From CAWDMC01 sp963803295 (GTDB lineage Bacteria; Acidobacteriota; Terriglobia; UBA7540), in contig CAWDMC010000024.1 of assembly GCA_963803295.1 (NCBI GenBank), forward strand, positions 124,001 to 188,000: a stretch of 64,000 nt of DNA, written 5' to 3'. The notes below the pieces were generated by a model, which saw only the letters and a program-made list of their open reading frames with translations, was not told the DNA's origin and made no database searches. The position numbers and the translations under genes are program-made. This document shows, piece by piece, positions 10,132 to 17,509 of this stretch. Within the stretch, counting starts at the first letter, position 1. The number at the start of each line of letters is the position of its first letter.

Positions 10132-13096
10132 ATGCAGCTGCGAAAAGTCCCAAGGTCAACATTATGCGTCTCGTTGTTATCACTTCTCATCCCAACTGCT
10201 CTGCTTGCCCAATCAGGCCGCGGAGTTCTTCGCGGTCAGATTACGGACCCCTCTGGCGCAGCGATCCCGGCAATCAGCGTGTCGGTAACCGGACCCGGCG
10301 GAGCCTCACTGGTGAGCGAAACCGATGCCGAAGGCAAATACGTTTTCCGTAATCTGCCTCCTGGCACTTACACGCTCCAGATCCAACTAAAGGGATTTGC
10401 CACTTTTCAGAAGGCGGGTATCGTGATCGCCTCCGGACATGCCGCGGTTGAGGATGCCCGTCTGCAAGTGGCGCTCGAAAAACAACAGGTGACGGTGGAA
10501 AGTGAGTCGGCGACGGTCAGCACCTCGGGTGAGAATAACGCCAGCTCCCTGGTTATCAAGGGCAAGGATCTAGAGGCTCTGTCGGACGATCCCGATGAAC
10601 TGCAGAACGAGCTGACGGCGCTCGCTGGACCCTCCGCCGGACCGAATGGTGGCGAGATCTACATCGATGGGTTCAGTGGTGGCCAGCTTCCACCCAAGTC
10701 CTCCATCCGCGAAATCCGGGTGAATCAAAATCCCTTTTCGGCCCAATACGACAAGCTTGGTTATGGCCGCATCGAAATCCTGACCAAGCCGGGCACCGAT
10801 CATCTGCACGGCCAGTTCTTTTTCAACGAGAACGATAACGCCTTCAACTCGCGGAATCCGTTTGCGAGCCAAGTGCCTGCTTATCATTCGGAAATCTATG
10901 ACGGCAACCTCGGCGATGCCCTGGGTAAGAAAGCCTCATTCTTCCTCGACGTGCAACGCCGCCAGATCCAGGATGCCAACGTTGTCAATGCCATGGTCCT
11001 CAGTCCCGACTTGACAAGTCAGATCCCGCTCTCGCAGTCGATTCTCACTCCGCAAACGCGCACCAGCTTCGGTCCAAGGGTTGACTACCAGGTAAGCACC
11101 AACAACACTTTGACTCTTCACTATCACCTCTTCAAGGACGATCAAACCAGCCAGGGCGTCGGACAGTTTAACCTTGCTTCGCAGGCGTACAACAGCGGTA
11201 GGACGAGCCACAACGTCCAGATCAGCGACACGCAGGTGATCAGCACCAGGACCGTGAACGAGACGCGATTCGCCTACCGGAGATCGAGCCTCAACGAGAG
11301 GCCGACAAGCGCGACCAGCGCCGAGCCGACCGTCCAGGTGCTGCAATCTTTTACGAGTGGCGGCAGCATGGTAGGGATGAGCCTCAACAACACCAACTAT
11401 TTTGAGGTTCAGAACTTAACCTCGATGGCCGTGGGCAAGCATATGGTGAAGTTTGGCGCCCGCCTGCGCAAGACGGGTGACACCAGCTCCGTAACAAGTA
11501 ACTTTAACGGCGTATTTACGTTCTCTTCCCTCGGCGATTATCAAGCCGCCGAGCTGGCGCTGCAAGGGTGCGCCGTTCCGGGCACTTGTCAGGTGGGCGG
11601 AGCCAGCCAGTTCTCGATTACTAGCGGCAACCCGCGGGTTCACGCGAATTACCTGGACTTCGAACCCTACGCTGAGGACGAATGGCGGATCAAGCCCAAC
11701 ATGACCCTCAGCGCTGGCTTGCGTTTCGAGACGCAGAACTATATTCACGATCGTGCCGACTTCGCCCCGCGCGTGGGGTTTGCCTGGGGCATCGGCGGGG
11801 GCCGAAAGCAATCGGCCCAGACCGTTCTCCGGGCCGGCTTTGGCGTGTTCTATGACCGCTTCGGCGACAACTTGATCCTGAACGCCGAGCGGCTCAACGG
11901 ACTGACGCAGGAGCAGTACGTTATCGTGAGGCCTGACTTTTTTCCGAACCTGCCAACGCCAGCCCAACTCGCCGCCGCCGCGACTTCGCCCACCCTCTAC
12001 CAGATTGACCGGAACCTGCGGGCGCCTTACAGCACCCAGGCAGGCGTGGGGCTTGAGCGGCAGCTGGCGAAGAACGCCACCGTCGCCGTCACCTACCTGA
12101 ACACGCATGGCGTTCATCAACTCCTGACCAACAATATCAATGCCCCGCTTCCCGGAACCTACGATGCTTCCGTTCCTTCGACTGAGCCACCGCCAAACAA
12201 TATCGGCGTGCGGCCGTTCGGAAGCGTCGGGAATATCTACGAATACGAATCTGTCGGGCTTTTCAATCAGAATCAGTTGATCACGAATTTCAATATTCGT
12301 GGAAAGCGGCTCTCGCTCTTCGGCTTCTACACCCTCAGCTATGCCAACAGCGATGCGAGCTCGACCGGAGGCGGATTTGGCGGCGGCGGGACGAGCGGAG
12401 CCATTCCTGGCTTTGTGTCGAATCCCTATGATATCCACTCGGATTACGGACGGGCCGCATTCGACGTACGGCACCGGCTCTTCATGGGCGGCAGCTATAG
12501 CTTGCCCCGAGGGTTCCAGCTCTTTCCCTTCATGCTGGCGCAGTCGGGACAACCGTTCAACATCACGCTCGGCAGAGATCTGAATGGGGACTCCCTATAC
12601 AACGATCGTCCGGCCTTCGCCAACGGCTCAACGGGATCGAACGTCGTGGCGACGAAGTACGGCAACTTCAATATCGCGCCCGCTGCCAGCGAGGTCTGTG
12701 ATCCCGTCTAATCTCGAGAACGGTCCCAGCGAATTCTCCTTGAACCTGCGCCTTAGCAAAACATTCAGCTTTGGCCCGGAAGTTAAGGGCGGCAGCGGTG
12801 GTGGTGGCTTCGGCGGACCGGGCGGAAGAGGACGCCACGGCCCTCCGGGGATCATGGGTCGCGGCCTCAGCAGCGGCGGTGGAAATCCCTTCAGTTTCGG
12901 AGCCACCTCAAACAGGCGCTATAGCCTCACCTTGAGCATTCAGGCTCGGAACGTGCTGAACAACGTGAACCTGGCCGCTCCGATCGGGAATTTGACCTCG
13001 CCGCTTTTCGGGCAATCGAATGCGCTCGCGGGAGGTCCCTTCGGATCATCGGGAGCGAACCGTAGGATCGACCTTCAGGTGCGCTTCAGCTTTTGA
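10132..13096 (+). pseudogene. Oar-like TonB-dependent receptor, one +1 frameshift near the C-terminus
   Basis: The ATG at 10132 has GAGGAG about 9 bases upstream and opens a protein with a signal peptide (STLCVSLLSLLIPTALLAQ), a carboxypeptidase-regulatory-like domain (GQITDPSGAAIPAISVSV), a plug with the 'EIYIDGF' region, and a beta-barrel. The first frame stops at 12711. The barrel continues in the +1 frame from about 12695 (VIPSNLENGPSEFSLNLRLS) to a terminal Phe (LQVRFSF) at 13096. The break lies in 12685-12699 and removing one base gives a 987-residue receptor. Loss of the last beta-strands would normally block outer-membrane insertion, so the gene is inactive unless the indel is an error. 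Gly-rich loops (GGSGGGGFGGPGGRGR) lie after the break. Confidence 0.85.
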
Positions 13097-13376
13097 CCGG
13101 AACGCGGTCCGAACCCGAAATCCGAGAACTCGAGGATCCAGCGGAAAATGTGCGGAAAACCTGCGGGATTTCTGCGGGATTTTGCGGCAATCAGAGCCCT
13201 GCGAGGTGGGGAGCGGTCGCGCGGAACTCTGCTGAGGGGGATCTGTGAGGTGTGGGGGCGGGGCGAGACACAATCGGCCCTCGCGATGGCGATAAGGACG
13301 AATCCTGGGAGTCGCTAGTTGTTAGGAATTCCGGCAGGTCCTGTCTGCGACCCGCCGGATCCAGCCTAGGCGAGGC
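13097..13376. other. Intergenic region between convergent genes
   Basis: No gene is recognised. A run of similar short GC-rich words (GCGGAAAA, GCGGGATT repeated around 13141-13190) makes the stretch mildly repetitive. No clear terminator hairpin is seen. Confidence 0.35.
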
Positions 13377-13562
13377 CTAGGCGTACGTGTTCAGCAGGCC
13401 TCCACCCTCCGACTGAGAGAGTTGCCCCATGTTCTGGACGAGCTGCTCCGCGGCCGTCGTCTGAATTTGGAGAGCGTCCCGAAAGGCGGCAACCTGATTG
13501 GCCTGAGGATCCTGGATGCCTGCTGCCATCGGTGCGCTGAGGGAGCCGTTGATAGGATTCAT
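13377..13562 (-). CDS. Small YjfB-like putative motility protein
   Basis: This 61-residue protein starts at the ATG at 13562, preceded by AAAGGA eight bases upstream. It has a loosely conserved N-terminus, a central amphipathic helix (AFRDALQIQTTAAEQLVQNM) and a short glycine-rich end finishing in NTYA. Length and layout resemble the YjfB family of putative motility proteins, but the similarity was judged by eye and the assignment is tentative. It stands alone, with no flagellar or chemotaxis genes nearby. Confidence 0.5.
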   Translation of the reverse strand: MNPINGSLSAPMAAGIQDPQANQVAAFRDALQIQTTAAEQLVQNMGQLSQSEGGGLLNTYA

Positions 13563-13726
13563 TTCGTAATCCTTTCTTCGCACATCTGAGAAGGTATCGG
13601 CAACTCGCGGCAAAACTTTAGGGAAAATTTTCGCTTCGCAGGAATATGGCGCTTAGCCTGCCTTGTTAGGCCGAACGCGAATATGCTAGGCCGCACGCGC
13701 GGCTACAAGTGCTACGATTGCCCCGC

Positions 13727-14221
13727 ATGCCAAGCGCTGCGCGCAGGTCACAACCCGAGCACGACACCAGATTCATGCGGATGGCTTTGCGCCAGGCGGA
13801 ACGCGCCTCCGCCGAGAATGAGGTGCCCGTGGGAGCGGTGGTGGTCCAGGGAGGGCGGGTGATTGCGCGAGCCCACAATCGCCCCGTGCATCTCCTTGAT
13901 CCGGCAGCTCATGCCGAGATCCTGGCCTTGCGCCGGGCGGCTCGGAGGATCGGCAACTACCGGCTGACCGGCTGTACCCTGTATGTTACAATCGAGCCTT
14001 GCGCGATGTGCGCCGGCGCGATCATTCACGCGCGGCTGGAGCGTGTGGTAATCGGCGCCCGCGACGCCAAAGCTGGCGCCTGCGGCACGGTACTGAGGGT
14101 CCTGAACCACCGCAGACTAAATCATAAAGCTCAGGTCGCAAGGGGAATTTTGGCCGCAGACTGCGCGGCGGTTATCCAGAAATTCTTCCGGAGGAAGAGA
14201 CTGCAGAAACCGGGCAAGTAG
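13727..14221 (+). CDS. tadA: tRNA-specific adenosine deaminase TadA
   Basis: TadA converts the wobble adenosine of tRNA-Arg(ACG) to inosine. The zinc-deaminase signatures are both present: His62-Ala-Glu64 (zinc ligand and catalytic proton shuttle) and Pro91-Cys92-Ala-Met-Cys95 (the two cysteine zinc ligands). The N-terminal helix (FMRMALRQAERA) and the NEVPVGAVVV strand are typical. The length of 164 residues is normal. The ATG at 13727 is used; a GTG at 13709 would add six residues and neither has a strong ribosome-binding site. The basic tail (FFRRKRLQK) is typical. The gene lies immediately before a serine tRNA gene. Confidence 0.95.
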   Translation: MPSAARRSQPEHDTRFMRMALRQAERASAENEVPVGAVVVQGGRVIARAHNRPVHLLDPAAHAEILALRRAARRIGNYRLTGCTLYVTIEPCAMCAGAIIHARLERVVIGARDAKAGACGTVLRVLNHRRLNHKAQVARGILAADCAAVIQKFFRRKRLQKPGK

Positions 14222-14291
14222 AACCCAAAGAGGGACACGGTTTTGCCCGACCGCAGAATGGCCGATTAGTCGAATGAAATGCCCCATCCAC

Positions 14292-14385
14292 GGAGAGGTA
14301 CCGAAGTGGTCATAACGGGGGCGCCTCGAAAGCGTCTTGCCTGCCAAAAGCGGGCACGTGGGTTCGAATCCCACCCTCTCCGCCA
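14292..14385 (+). tRNA. tRNA-Ser (anticodon CGA)
   Basis: The acceptor stem pairs GGAGAGG (14292-14298) with CCTCTCC (14375-14381), followed by discriminator G and an encoded CCA. The anticodon stem GGCGC/GCGTC encloses the loop CTCGAAA, giving anticodon CGA. The long variable arm (TGCCTGC...GCGGGCA) is the class II arm expected of tRNA-Ser, and the T arm is GTGGG TTCGAAT CCCAC. The region just downstream is full of gene fragments, as at many tRNA integration sites. Confidence 0.95.
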
Positions 14386-14414
14386 ATTTTGAGGTTAGGT
14401 CGTCGTCCCCGGCA

Positions 14415-14514
14415 ATGAGCATTCGGTTTTATCTCGGCCCGTCGACGGGCGAACTACATTCATAAGCATGGTATTGATGAAGGCGAAGTTGAAGATGTGC
14501 TGGACGTATCGTAA
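14415..14514 (+). pseudogene. DUF4258-like protein fragment
   Basis: The frame from ATG 14415 reads MSIRFYLGPSTG and continues in the next frame as YIHKHGIDEGEVEDVLDVS before a stop at 14512-14514. Together these match the N-terminal pattern of DUF4258-type small proteins ('RFYxDPxTGxxHIxxHGVxxxEVxEVL'), which often act in toxin-antitoxin-like pairs. A single extra A near 14444 would explain the frame change. The C-terminal half is missing. The assignment is from remembered family pattern. Confidence 0.5.
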
Positions 14515-14517
14515 GCC

Positions 14518-14800
14518 ATGCAAACCGTCGTCGAAACTCAAATTTACCTTCGCGGCGCAAGAGCCGCGGGGCTGTCCGAGGACGAACGCAAACGCATCGT
14601 GGATCTTGTAGCGGCGAATCCCGATACCGGACACGAAATCCCAGGCACAGGCGGCGCCCGAAAAGCTTAGGTTTGCGGGAAAGGGCAAAGGCAAAAGCGG
14701 TGGCTACCGGGTCGTCGCTTTTTACAGCGGAGAGGATATTTCCCGTGTTTCTGCTAAACGTGTTTGCGAAGAACGAAAAAACCGATCTGTCGCAGACAGA
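14518..14800 (+). pseudogene. RelE/HigB-type toxin remnant
   Basis: Three consecutive frames give one RelE-like sequence: the N-terminus (MQTVVETQIYLRGARAAG and on to NPDTGHEIPGTGGARK), then LRFAGKGKGKSGGYRVVAFY, then PVFLLNVFAKNEKTDLSQTE. This is the layout of HigB/RelE mRNA interferases that pair with NadS/HigA antitoxins. Two +1 insertions, in an A-run near 14663 and a T-run near 14740, break the frame. The C-terminus runs straight into a partial HTH gene, so a deletion appears to have removed the toxin end and the antitoxin start. Confidence 0.7.
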
Positions 14801-14817
14801 GAGGAGACCAAAGCCAC

Positions 14818-15006
14818 TTTGCAGTGTATATCGGCGTCAGCGTTCGCACGATCCAGGAATGGGAGCAAGGACTCGTCGTGCCTTCGGGAGCCGCGAGGGC
14901 CTTCCTCACGGTGACTGGCCACGAGCCGGATGCCGTGCACCGAGCGCTGGTGCGTTTTGCGTCCAACGGCAGTCGTGGCACCGGGCGTCAGTCCGCACAT
15001 CCGTAA
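14818..15006 (+). pseudogene. NadS/HigA-type HTH antitoxin remnant
   Basis: The frame ending at the TAA at 15004-15006 contains the second half of a Cro/C1-type HTH (FAVYIGVSVRTIQEWEQG) and the usual tail (VPSGAARAFLTVTGHEPDAV). The N-terminal part and first HTH helix are absent and no start codon is suitably placed. It directly follows the RelE/HigB remnant, in the toxin-first order of that TA class. Confidence 0.65.
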
Positions 15007-15270
15007 GGGGAGTGCGCCGCACTGTCCGTGATCGCGCACGGGTGAACGACTCTAGTAGACTCACTGCCATGGGCCGCAGGCCCTACCGGACAGACCTGAA
15101 AAGCAAGGTCTGCGCCAGCCTGACCTACTTCAGAACGAGAACGACGTTCGTGACAAGGCTGGAAATCGTATCGTCAGCCTGCGGTCCGTCTATCGTCAGC
15201 AACGACGGATGCGCTGCGAGATTGCGCTTAGTTAGTTAGCTGAATATTCAGCAGCTTTTTCGTGTTGCCA
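15007..15270. other. Intergenic region between gene fragments
   Basis: No gene is recognised. The stretch lies between the NadS-type and ParE/RelE-type fragments in the region downstream of tRNA-Ser and is probably further degraded accessory DNA. Confidence 0.3.
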
Positions 15271-15523
15271 GGCGAGAAGAGGGAGGCGGTGCTGCAGATA
15301 TCGAATCCCGGCGAGGTTCGCGCTGCTCTCCAAAAGAAATCCGAGGGGCGGCAAAAGCTGCAATCGAGAGGATCTCACACGATTCCTGGTCCTTTTTTGG
15401 ACTGTCGGTAACTATTTGATCGTCTACCGCGTCGAGAACAGACCCATTGAGATCGTTGCTATCGTTCACGGCAAACGAGACATTCCCGCATTCTTGCCCT
15501 CACAGTGTGATGAGAAAACCTAG
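15271..15523 (+). pseudogene. RelE/ParE-family toxin remnant
   Basis: The frame ending at the TAG at 15521-15523 carries a clear RelE/ParE C-terminal half: REDLTRFLVLFWTVGNYLIV, then YRVENRPIEIVAIVHGKRDI. This includes the conserved 'NYLIVYR' and 'VHGKRDI' strands. The N-terminal part is not recognisable in any one frame and no antitoxin lies beside it. It is the third toxin-antitoxin-type remnant within 1.1 kb of tRNA-Ser. Confidence 0.65.
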
Positions 15524-15750
15524 GCAGCAGACTTACGACCCGTTTGAGGGTTCTGGGGCAAGATCGCCACGACTGTCGGCGGTTCGTCCAGTGCGTAGCT
15601 TTCGCGGGTGCTGAGAAACCAATCAAGCGCAATGTCGGCGTCCGTAGCCTGCACGCTGGCGAGTTCGCGTCCCACTGATGAAATAATAAATTCCTGCATG
15701 GCTTCCTTCTTCTCTCTATCGAGAACCGACACTCGCAATGCTATTGTCAA
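15520..15750 (-). CDS. Small hypothetical protein
   Basis: The open frame reads LTIALRVSVLDREKKEAMQE at its N-terminus and ends in NPQTGRKSAA. The start is uncertain: TTG at 15750, GTG at 15780 or ATG at 15699. The opening resembles small proteins of about 70-80 residues that begin 'MKLTIALRV' but I cannot name a family. It ends convergently, overlapping the stop of the ParE-type remnant by four bases. A near-perfect palindrome (GTGACGACCGTCAC, 15767-15780) just upstream could be an operator. Confidence 0.35.
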   Translation of the reverse strand: MTIALRVSVLDREKKEAMQEFIISSVGRELASVQATDADIALDWFLSTRESYALDEPPTVVAILPQNPQTGRKSAA

Positions 15751-16343
15751 CTTGATGTATAGATCAGTGACGACCGTCACTTGAGGTTGTGATGACGACG
15801 AAAACGAAGCGTAGCAAAGCCGGTCGCGAGATATGAGAAATACGTTATGGTCGATATTTGGGTTCGCTGGACTATCTTCAAGTATTGGGGCGACAGGCCA
15901 CGGGCACCTGCCGCCCTTCAAGTCATCGAACTTACTTCAAGTCATCGAACAGGGCTACCCTATCAGCTATTGTTTAGTATGTCAATAGGAATTTGACTTT
16001 TCGGTTGTTTTCTCTCAAGCGCTGCGGGTCCGCCGAGGGGCACAAGCTTGCTTCCGCCGGCATCGACGTAGGTTCCTCCCACCAGCGAGCGCCCCCTGCT
16101 GCCGACCACCTGGCAAGAGCCCTAAGTAGGCGAATTCCGCGTCGCTCTCCCACGGCCCCAGGTTCCAGACCCTGCCGGGTTCGGCGAGGAACACGAAGTG
16201 CAACGACACCACCTGGTAGTGGTCCGAGGCGCAAACGGCTGTCCGCCCTGAATTTGTGACCGAGAGCACAGAGTTTAGCCAGCGAATTTGCCAACATTGA
16301 GCGTTGATTGGAAACAGAACTCGTAAAGTCGGGCTTTGGAGCT
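15751..16343. other. Intergenic region before the FNT gene
   Basis: No gene is supported. The stretch contains a short direct repeat, CTTCAAGTCATCGAAC, present twice within 15910-15952. Longer open frames on the minus strand (about 15.97-16.6 kb) run antisense to the FNT gene and have no family signature. Confidence 0.35.
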
Positions 16344-17222
16344 ATGGCTAATAAACCGGAAGAGATGGTGCAACTGGCGGGAGAGGCGGGGGCGTACAAG
16401 GCGAATCTTGAAGCCTCCAATGCCTTGGTACGGAGCTTCATGGCAGGGTTGTTCATCGGAGCGGGCGGGGCGTTGGCAACTGTCTGCTCCGCGGACCTCG
16501 AAAATAGGGTGGGGCTCGGTCTCAAAGCACTCGTCTCCGGCGGAGTTTTCCCCGTGGGTTTGATTGCAATTGTGCTGACCGGCATGTCGCTGTTTACCGG
16601 CGACACCATGCTGATCCCGATGGCGATCTTTCAGAGGAGGACCACCTGGAACAAGTTGGCCCGTGCCTGGGTCGTGGTTTTTGTGGGAAATTTTGTGGGT
16701 GCACTCTTCTGGGCTTACCTCATGAAGGTGGGGCCCTTCAGCAAGGGCGGAACGGCAGAGATTACCGTGTTCGGACAAAATGCTATCGCCGTTGCGGAGG
16801 CAAAAACGCTGCCCTACATGGCAGCGGGTGCCAGTGGTCTGTGGTCGGCTTTCATGAAGGGGGTCGGGGCCAACCTATTGGTGAACGTGGCGATTCTGCT
16901 TGCCCTCACGTCGAAGAACATGATCGGCAAGGTTTTCGGCATTTGGTTTCCTATTATGGCTTTCGTGGCGTTGGGTCTCGAACACAGCATCGCCAACATG
17001 TACTTGATCCCCGCCGGAATATTGCTCGGGGCGAAGGTAACATGGAGCCAGTTCTTTGGTTGGAACCTCCTTCCCGTGACACTCGGCAATATCGTGGGCG
17101 GATTCCTGTTCATTGGCGTTGTTTATTACCATGCTTTCAGGAAGGAAGTAGCGATCCCGCTGAGGGCCCCGGTGTCGCGCCCCGCCGAGAAAGTCAGCCG
17201 GCCGGCGATTATGATAAGATGA
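16344..17222 (+). CDS. Formate/nitrite transporter (FNT) family channel
   Basis: This 292-residue inner-membrane protein has the FNT fold with six hydrophobic segments. Signatures visible are the first re-entrant region (SFMAGLFIGAGGALATV), LFTGDTMLIPM (family 'LFTGN' loop), the KGVGANLLVNVA segment (family 'GxLxNxLVxxA') and FPIMAFVALGLEHSIANMY with the central His. The family carries formate, nitrite or hydrosulfide as pentamers. ATG 16344 has GGAG four bases upstream and gives normal length; a TTG at 16308 would add 12 residues. No formate lyase, nitrite reductase or hydrogenase gene adjoins it, so the substrate is not clear. Confidence 0.9.
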   Translation: MANKPEEMVQLAGEAGAYKANLEASNALVRSFMAGLFIGAGGALATVCSADLENRVGLGLKALVSGGVFPVGLIAIVLTGMSLFTGDTMLIPMAIFQRRTTWNKLARAWVVVFVGNFVGALFWAYLMKVGPFSKGGTAEITVFGQNAIAVAEAKTLPYMAAGASGLWSAFMKGVGANLLVNVAILLALTSKNMIGKVFGIWFPIMAFVALGLEHSIANMYLIPAGILLGAKVTWSQFFGWNLLPVTLGNIVGGFLFIGVVYYHAFRKEVAIPLRAPVSRPAEKVSRPAIMIR

Positions 17223-17509
17223 CAGGCCGCAACCGGAAATAGACCTCATTGCGCATTTCGGGGCATGGGTTTTGCGCCCGCACCCGGTCGTGCTCGTGTT
17301 TTGGCCACCTGATGCTCCTGCCAGAAGGGTCTCTCGCCATTCCATCGCCGTCTCGGAAGCTGCTGCGGATTCGAACAGTGCATCCCGAAACCGGACGGTC
17401 TCGGACAAAAGCCCAGGTGGTATGCCATCGTAACTCATTGTGTTATTTCAGGGTATCTGGCGAGGGAATTGCGATAGTATGCCTGTGAAATATGCCCCGT
17501 GGAGTCCGT
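17223..17509. other. Intergenic region, FNT to permease
   Basis: No gene or RNA is recognised. The stretch carries the promoter region of the following permease gene; no sharp consensus is visible. Confidence 0.3.

Noticed and set aside
14292..16343. Direct-repeat attachment site for an integrated element at tRNA-Ser
   Set aside because: No convincing copy of the tRNA 3' end was found downstream by eye, and no integrase gene is present.
15974..16609. Minus-strand open frame of 211 codons near the FNT gene
   Set aside because: It overlaps the start of the FNT gene antisense and shows no family signature.
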